Source of the DNA: Neurospora tetraspora | Lineage: Eukaryota; Ascomycota; Sordariomycetes; Sordariales; Sordariaceae | Assembly: GCF_033439725.1 (NCBI RefSeq) | Contig: NW_026944389.1 | Location: 3,286,001-3,350,000 of the forward strand | Direction of reading: 5' to 3' | Length of the DNA: 64,000 nt | Part shown: piece by piece, positions 63,273 to 64,000 of the stretch | Layout of the letters: each line of letters opens with the position of its first letter | Numbering within the stretch: position 1 is the stretch's first letter | Position numbers and translations under genes: made by a program | Notes under the pieces: generated by a model | Seen by the model: the letters and a program-made list of their open reading frames with translations, nothing else | The model's database searches: none | Told to the model about the DNA's origin: nothing

Positions 63273-64000
63273 GGAAGGCCAGTGATGGTGGACTCGGCGA
63301 GGTGAGGGGTTAGCCATAGGGGGTATCTAGGCAGGGAGTGAGTCGGGAAGTGGTGAAAAGACAGTTGAAAAGAAGAGTAAGGAAAAAAGAAAAGGCGTTA
63401 CCGGACAGCTGGTTGGATTGGGCATGATACACCCATGGTCGGCGAGAGTACTGAAGTGTTCGGCACACAAAAAGGGAGTGGCTTTCTTGGAACAGCAACA
63501 GAACTACTGGGAAAGCAACATTGCTTGGGGGGATAACGGGATTATATACAAAAAGAAAAGGAGAGAGCGAAGGAAAGGATTTGTCCAGTGGTACGTAACG
63601 AAGTAACAGAGGGTCTTGCAACTTATTGGAGTAACAAGAAACACATCAACTGCCAGATTGCAATTGAAATGAAACCTCATAAGCAACTACTGAAAATCGT
63701 GTCCGCTTCTTAACATAAGGCAAAGGTCATCAAAAGTGGACCAAATAAAGCCAAGTACTGGATATTCAAGGGCATTCCAGCTTCTGGAAAAGACGAGTGA
63801 CATCTTCTGTTTTGACTTTATCAAGACTTCTTGCAGTGTGGGCAAATGAAGCAACCCGGAAAAACGAAGTTCTTCAACCCAACACGCCTCAGCTTGCGAA
63901 ACTCAAGACGAAGTATACGTACCTCCCGGCATTCTATCCAGCTTTGGACCTCGGACTGCCCTCTAATGCCCCGATTCCCGATGCGCATACAGAGACGAAT
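63273..64000. other. end of window, no gene seen
   Basis: Contains the 3' UTR of the bHLH gene. No open frame with recognisable content reaches the window edge. Confidence 0.5.

Overview
The window looks like nuclear DNA of a filamentous ascomycete, most likely a Neurospora- or Sordaria-like Sordariomycete. Coding exons are GC-rich. Introns are short (54-81 nt in most genes), with GTAAGT/GTATGT-type donors, CTAAC/CTGAC branch points and TAG/CAG acceptors. Two intron-containing tRNA genes are dispersed. A sharply bounded, extremely AT-rich 4.5-kb block looks like the result of repeat-induced point mutation (RIP). The species assignment is inference; I could not search any database.

Layout. 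0.9-3.1 kb: two minus-strand genes of unknown function that look like diverged neighbours of one family. 5.6-8.5 kb: a type II membrane M28 peptidase (Vps70/glutamate carboxypeptidase II type), convergent with the retromer subunit gene vps35 at 9.3-12.1 kb. 13.0-16.3 kb: an F-box/ankyrin protein divergent from vps35. 17.3-18.9 kb: a polytopic membrane protein of unknown function, bracketed by inverted copies of a small repeat; the right copy lies inside a MITE-like element. 20.1-24.6 kb: a P4 lipid flippase of Dnf3 type. 24.6-29.3 kb: gene-poor, with tRNA-Glu. 29.3-33.9 kb: a RIP-degraded element with inverted ends and a 0.3-kb AAT microsatellite. 34.4-35.3 kb: a secreted SGNH hydrolase. 36.65-37.94 kb: a small DNA transposon with perfect 29-bp inverted ends and a solo LTR nested inside. 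38.9 kb: tRNA-Ala. 39.6-40.3 kb: a cysteine-rich protein. 43.0 kb: a small secreted protein. 43.8-46.5 kb: the Pol III factor BRF1. 46.95 kb: a degenerate tRNA-Leu-like sequence. 47.7-48.4 kb: a DUF1349/Ree1-like protein. 49.2-50.2 kb: a BTB protein. 51.7-53.0 kb: a six-exon membrane protein, possibly FAR-17a/AIG1-like, divergent from the signal peptidase subunit sec11 at 53.9-54.7 kb. 55.4-56.4 kb: a four-pass membrane protein. 58.0-58.5 kb: an HsbA-type cell-surface protein. 61.4-63.3 kb: a bHLH transcription factor with an SREBP-like basic region.

There is no operon logic and no biosynthetic cluster. Most recognised genes are housekeeping functions of the endomembrane system (retromer, M28 protease, flippase, signal peptidase) or RNA polymerase III transcription. 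The unusual content is the repeat material (19.2, 29.3-33.9 and 36.6-37.9 kb) and several unrecognised proteins. All exon structures were built by hand from splice signals and checked for frame; none is confirmed by transcript data.
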